This document shows positions 41,291 to 43,724 of a DNA stretch of 43,724 nt, piece by piece (position 1 is the stretch's first letter; each line of letters starts with the position of its first letter). The notes beneath the pieces are model-generated. The model saw only the letters and a program-made list of their open reading frames with translations. It ran no database searches and was not told the DNA's origin. Origin of the DNA: Ornithinibacillus halotolerans (GTDB taxonomy: Bacteria; Bacillota; Bacilli; Bacillales; Amphibacillaceae); NCBI RefSeq assembly GCF_014637405.1, contig NZ_BMEY01000026.1:1-43724 (forward strand), read 5' to 3'. The position numbers were made by a program, and so were the translations under genes.

Positions 41291-41971
41291 TCACACGAGC
41301 ATGAACCCAGCACCCCAAATTGTCTTAATATATTCTTCAGATGTTAATTCAGAAAACTTCTTCCGGAGATTAGAAACGTGAACGCTAATCGTATTATCAT
41401 CACCATAATATGTACCTTTCCAAATGCTTTCGTATATTTCCTTTTTAGACAGTGCCCGTTCAGGGTTTTGCATGAAAAATGAAATCATATCAAACTCAGC
41501 ATTAGTCAACTGCAACTCGTGCCCATTTAAGGTCACTAATCGTTCTTCAATATTATTCTTCAGTCCACGCCACTCTAGTTCTGTTTGCTGTGTAGGGAGA
41601 AAACTAGCTTTCCGTAATTGTACTTCGACTCTAGCCAATACTTCCTCTTGGTGGAATGGTTTCGTTATATAATCGTCTGCACCCATTTTTAATACTTGGA
41701 CTTTATTCTCTATATCGCTTTTTGCAGATATTACAATGATTGGTATGGAACTCTTCTCCCTCACTTCGCGGATGAGTTCTTCCCCACTTTTCCCTGGTAA
41801 CATCAAATCTAACAAAATTAAATCAAACGTATTATTTTGTAACTGCAACAAGCCTTCTGTACCGGAATATGCTTGAACTGTTTCGATATTGGCTTTCCTT
41901 AAAATGACACGTAGCAACATACTAATTTCTTGATCATCTTCTATAATTAATATTTTTTTACCAGTTTCCAT
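41291..41971 (-). CDS. OmpR/PhoB-type response regulator
   Basis: A 226-residue regulator. The receiver domain (about 5-118) has the acidic pair in IIEDDQE, the phosphoacceptor Asp55 in LILLDLMLPG, and the Lys in GADDYITKPF. The C-terminal winged helix (about 130-226) has LTNAEFDMISFFMQNP, then NTISVHVSNLRKKF and IWGAGFML. AGGTG precedes ATG 41971. It is the first gene of the operon with the ABC transporter and histidine kinase, and probably controls that operon. Confidence 0.92.
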   Translation of the reverse strand: METGKKILIIEDDQEISMLLRVILRKANIETVQAYSGTEGLLQLQNNTFDLILLDLMLPGKSGEELIREVREKSSIPIIVISAKSDIENKVQVLKMGADDYITKPFHQEEVLARVEVQLRKASFLPTQQTELEWRGLKNNIEERLVTLNGHELQLTNAEFDMISFFMQNPERALSKKEIYESIWKGTYYGDDNTISVHVSNLRKKFSELTSEEYIKTIWGAGFMLV

Positions 41972-42148
41972 TGCAATCACCTGTTTTTATTAAAATTGTG
42001 CTTTACGTTACCGTTATACAACGTTACTCTATTAAGTTAAACTATTAACCTCTTTTTATATTAGCATAATTTTCTAATAGGATAATTTGATTTATTTAAA
42101 AATCTAAAAAATTAGAATGCACTTCTGAAGTCTTAACTTAATAAATAA

Positions 42149-42189
42149 AAACTAGCACGGTGATTATGTAGTACTCACTGTGCTAGTTT
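42149..42189 (-). terminator. Intrinsic terminator of the SF0329-type gene
   Basis: AAACTAGCAC (42149-42158) and GTGCTAGTTT (42180-42189) pair, with an inner GTG/CAC step. Five T follow on the minus strand, 32 nt after the gene ending at 42221. Confidence 0.8.
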
Positions 42190-42220
42190 CATACGAAAGA
42201 GAAATGGTCTGCCATAATTC

Positions 42221-42775
42221 TCATTCACAACGTGTTATTCTCTCCACATCACATCTTAAGTTGTAAAAGTGCACAATTAACGGATGTGTATCTGTAGGGA
42301 AATTTAATTTTTCTAATCTTCGTTTGCCTAATCTTCTATCCAACATCGAATATGCCCTAATAATGACATTATCTGAATTCATTGCTTGCTCAATAGACAG
42401 AGATCCATATTCCATAAATGGAACATAAAGGTGATAACTGCCAAAAATGTTTTGATTAATCATGATTTGTTCAGCAGTTTCTGATGCCTTGATTAGTTCT
42501 TGTCGTTCTTTGGAATTAAACATGTCGTTCCAATCCGGATGATAAGGAATTTCTTCTAACTGCTTTTCTTCTTTCATTTGTTGGTATAGTTTCTCATGCT
42601 TTACCACATATGTAAGGTCAGAAGCACTTAATATTTCTTTCTTATCAAAGGTAATCCATACCCTGCTTGGTCCATCATGGGATTTCCGATAGATTGTTGC
42701 ATATATTTGGATTCTTCCTTTTAATTTGTCACATAAAAAACGTTCTAAGGTTGTTTTTGTTTTACTCCATTGCAT
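42221..42775 (-). CDS. SF0329-type conserved protein, unknown function
   Basis: A 184-residue soluble protein. The N-terminal half RFLCDKLKGRIQIYATIYRK and SRVWITFDKKEILSASDLTY, then SIEQAMNSDNVIIRAYSMLDRRLGKRRLEKL, match the SF0329-type family found widely in Bacillus. The biochemical role is unknown. GGTGAGAG precedes ATG 42775; the open frame extends upstream through weak starts. It lies 80 nt after a lipoprotein gene and may be cotranscribed. Confidence 0.75.
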   Translation of the reverse strand: MQWSKTKTTLERFLCDKLKGRIQIYATIYRKSHDGPSRVWITFDKKEILSASDLTYVVKHEKLYQQMKEEKQLEEIPYHPDWNDMFNSKERQELIKASETAEQIMINQNIFGSYHLYVPFMEYGSLSIEQAMNSDNVIIRAYSMLDRRLGKRRLEKLNFPTDTHPLIVHFYNLRCDVERITRCE

Positions 42776-42855
42776 AACTCTCACCATCACTACTCTATAA
42801 GAATTTAAACCTAAATTTGTATCAATAACCATTAAATAAAGATATGTAATTATCA

Positions 42856-43230
42856 CTAAGGTAGTTTAAGATCAACCTTATACATCACATCTTCATATAC
42901 ATCCACATATCGTCCTTTAACCCCTAATTTTACTACCTCAATAAAATACCCAATTTGAAAAACATCCTCATCCTGGGCATTTTTAAAAATTAGTTTATAA
43001 TCTGGTGATGGATAATCCATATCTGCAGTGGAATGGGTTATCGCCTTGTTAAGCTCCTCTATTAGTTCATCAATCCACTCTTTATCCTCAATAGTGGTGA
43101 CGAAGGAATTATCCTTCCATACATATACTTCAATACTCATTATCTCTTCAGTTAAATCGAGATTCTTATTTTGACATCCTACGAGACTGATGATCAGAAA
43201 CAAAATAACAAACAGAACTCCTCTTTTCAT
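42856..43230 (-). CDS. Small lipoprotein, unknown function
   Basis: A 124-residue lipoprotein with a signal peptide KRGVLFVILFLIISLVGC (lipobox LVGC, Cys19). The mature part is acidic and alternates helix and strand (IEVYVWKDNSFVTTIEDKEW, DELIEELNKAI, DYKLIFKNAQDEDVFQIGYF). No family was recognised. GGAGTG precedes ATG 43230. It lies upstream of the SF0329-type gene on the same strand. Confidence 0.7.
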   Translation of the reverse strand: MKRGVLFVILFLIISLVGCQNKNLDLTEEIMSIEVYVWKDNSFVTTIEDKEWIDELIEELNKAITHSTADMDYPSPDYKLIFKNAQDEDVFQIGYFIEVVKLGVKGRYVDVYEDVMYKVDLKLP

Positions 43231-43387
43231 AATCACACTCCAAAAAAGTTTCTATTAACTCTTGTCAATTTCTAACCGTTCAGGACAGATACACCTAAAA
43301 TTTTCTTTAATACGTTTATATTTCGATTATACAATATAGTAGCATCCACATTCGACGTTTTCCAAGCTATATACTCATGCTATATTT

Positions 43388-43596
43388 TCACTTTTTTTCG
43401 GACTCGTTACTAACCTTTCTAAGGAAAGTGATTAGTTGATCATCGGTTTCCTTTGCAGAAGTTCCGAGCCAAATTAAATGACCCCATGTATCTAGCATAA
43501 TAATTGGAGAAGATGGAATATGATCATGTGCAGTATGTGCATGTTCGATAGGTACCGAACGATCATGGTTACTATTCTTAAATGTTATACAAGTCA
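43388..43596 (-). pseudogene. C-terminal fragment of an alpha/beta hydrolase
   Basis: About 65 codons before the stop at 43388 read as the end of an alpha/beta hydrolase: SNHDRSVPIEHAHTAHDHIP with the acid Asp, then IIMLDTWGHLIWLGTSAKE with the catalytic His, and a helical end. The first two thirds are missing. The frame runs into the right end of an insertion element (43597-43724), so the gene was cut by that insertion. Confidence 0.78.
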
Positions 43597-43602
43597 TAAT
43601 CA

Positions 43603-43724
43603 AAACCACCAGTGTGAACTGGTGGTTTGCTCTGCGGCTTGAAGCCTCTGTTACCGGCCTTGGCCTTAAAGGCCCACTGAATGGTTTCCCCTTACGCACC
43701 ACATCCACACACTGATTCTAAAGA
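43603..43724 (-). ncRNA. Candidate omega RNA (TnpB guide RNA scaffold), partial
   Basis: The structured stretch read on the minus strand overlaps the presumed 3' end of tnpB and ends at the right-end hairpin, as expected for an omega RNA. The guide would then be the roughly 16-20 bases beyond the hairpin, inside the disrupted hydrolase gene. The call rests on structure and position only. Confidence 0.45.
43692..43724 (-). CDS. tnpB: Possible 3' end of tnpB (partial)
   Basis: Ten codons, SLESVCGCGA, end in TAA at 43692-43694, just inside the structured element. A short Cys-containing end in this place is what the end of a TnpB gene would look like. The gene lies beyond the window, so this is tentative. 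Confidence 0.3.
   Translation of the reverse strand, partial: SLESVCGCGA

Larger units (their letters stand above)
43597..43724 (-). mobile_element. Right end of an IS200/IS605-type (TnpB) element, partial
   Basis: The final 128 bases are GC-richer and densely structured, unlike the surroundings. On the minus strand they contain GGCCTTTAAGGCC, a GGCTTCAAGCC hairpin, and a terminal perfect 11-bp hairpin AAACCACCAGT/ACTGGTGGTTT with a 4-base loop (43603-43628). This arrangement matches the right end of TnpB elements, where it forms the 3' part of the guide (omega) RNA. The rest of the element is outside the window. The boundary in the hydrolase gene is approximate. Confidence 0.6.

Noticed and set aside
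41972-42220. Bacteriocin or lantibiotic precursor near the two-component/ABC operon
   Set aside because: Looked for a small peptide with a GG or lanthipeptide leader on both strands here and in 38360-38608; none was found.

Overview
The window looks like a chromosomal stretch of a low-GC Gram-positive bacterium of the Bacillaceae (an Oceanobacillus, Ornithinibacillus or Virgibacillus type). The reasons are AT-rich sequence, strong AGGAGG-type ribosome sites, frequent TTG and GTG starts, lipoproteins, and relatives of Bacillus genes such as DarA, YwbE, TruA, YkqA, BdhA and a YbdM-like kinase. No rRNA, tRNA, CRISPR array or prophage was seen. The genus is an inference; no marker gene settles it.

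Layout. 1-5.9 kb: a CAP-domain surface protein, a CPBP membrane protease and a complete phosphonate-type ABC importer operon (phnD-phnC-phnE-phnE) with a Pho-box-like direct repeat upstream and an attenuator-like hairpin after phnD. 5.9-13 kb: an orphan DarA-type c-di-AMP receptor, two GNAT acetyltransferases, several small membrane proteins, a rifampicin ADP-ribosyltransferase (Arr), an ECF sigma factor fused to an NTF2-like domain, and two 43-residue membrane micropeptides that are related to each other. 13-21 kb: a vWA lipoprotein and a partner lipoprotein, a CBS-pair protein, a DHA2-type MFS exporter, a YbaK-type deacylase and a DJ-1/PfpI protein. 21-28 kb: an aldo/keto reductase, a broken HD-GYP gene, butanediol dehydrogenase, TruA with YwbE, a Hanks-type kinase facing a small Ser-Arg repeat protein, a carboxylesterase and a broken lspA. 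28-35.2 kb: a two-gene importer of the OpuC/EgtU type converges on a TetR-controlled operon of NCS1 permease, DUF917 protein and hydantoinase/oxoprolinase protein. 35.3-43.7 kb: a 52-bp tandem repeat, YkqA with a partner gene, a TPR/winged-helix regulator, a complete response regulator-ABC transporter-histidine kinase operon, two small genes, and at the end the right end of an IS200/IS605-type (TnpB) element next to a truncated hydrolase.

Two themes stand out. The window is rich in decayed genes: about nine remnants can be read from frame-broken but clearly coding sequence, several in intergenic gaps with no long ORF. The most interesting functional cluster is the convergent pair at 28-35 kb. 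If the importer is an ergothioneine (EgtUV) type and DUF917 is a thiohydantoin desulfurase, the two units would describe uptake and late degradation of ergothioneine or related thiohydantoins. That link is inference, because ergothionase and thiourocanate hydratase are not in the window.
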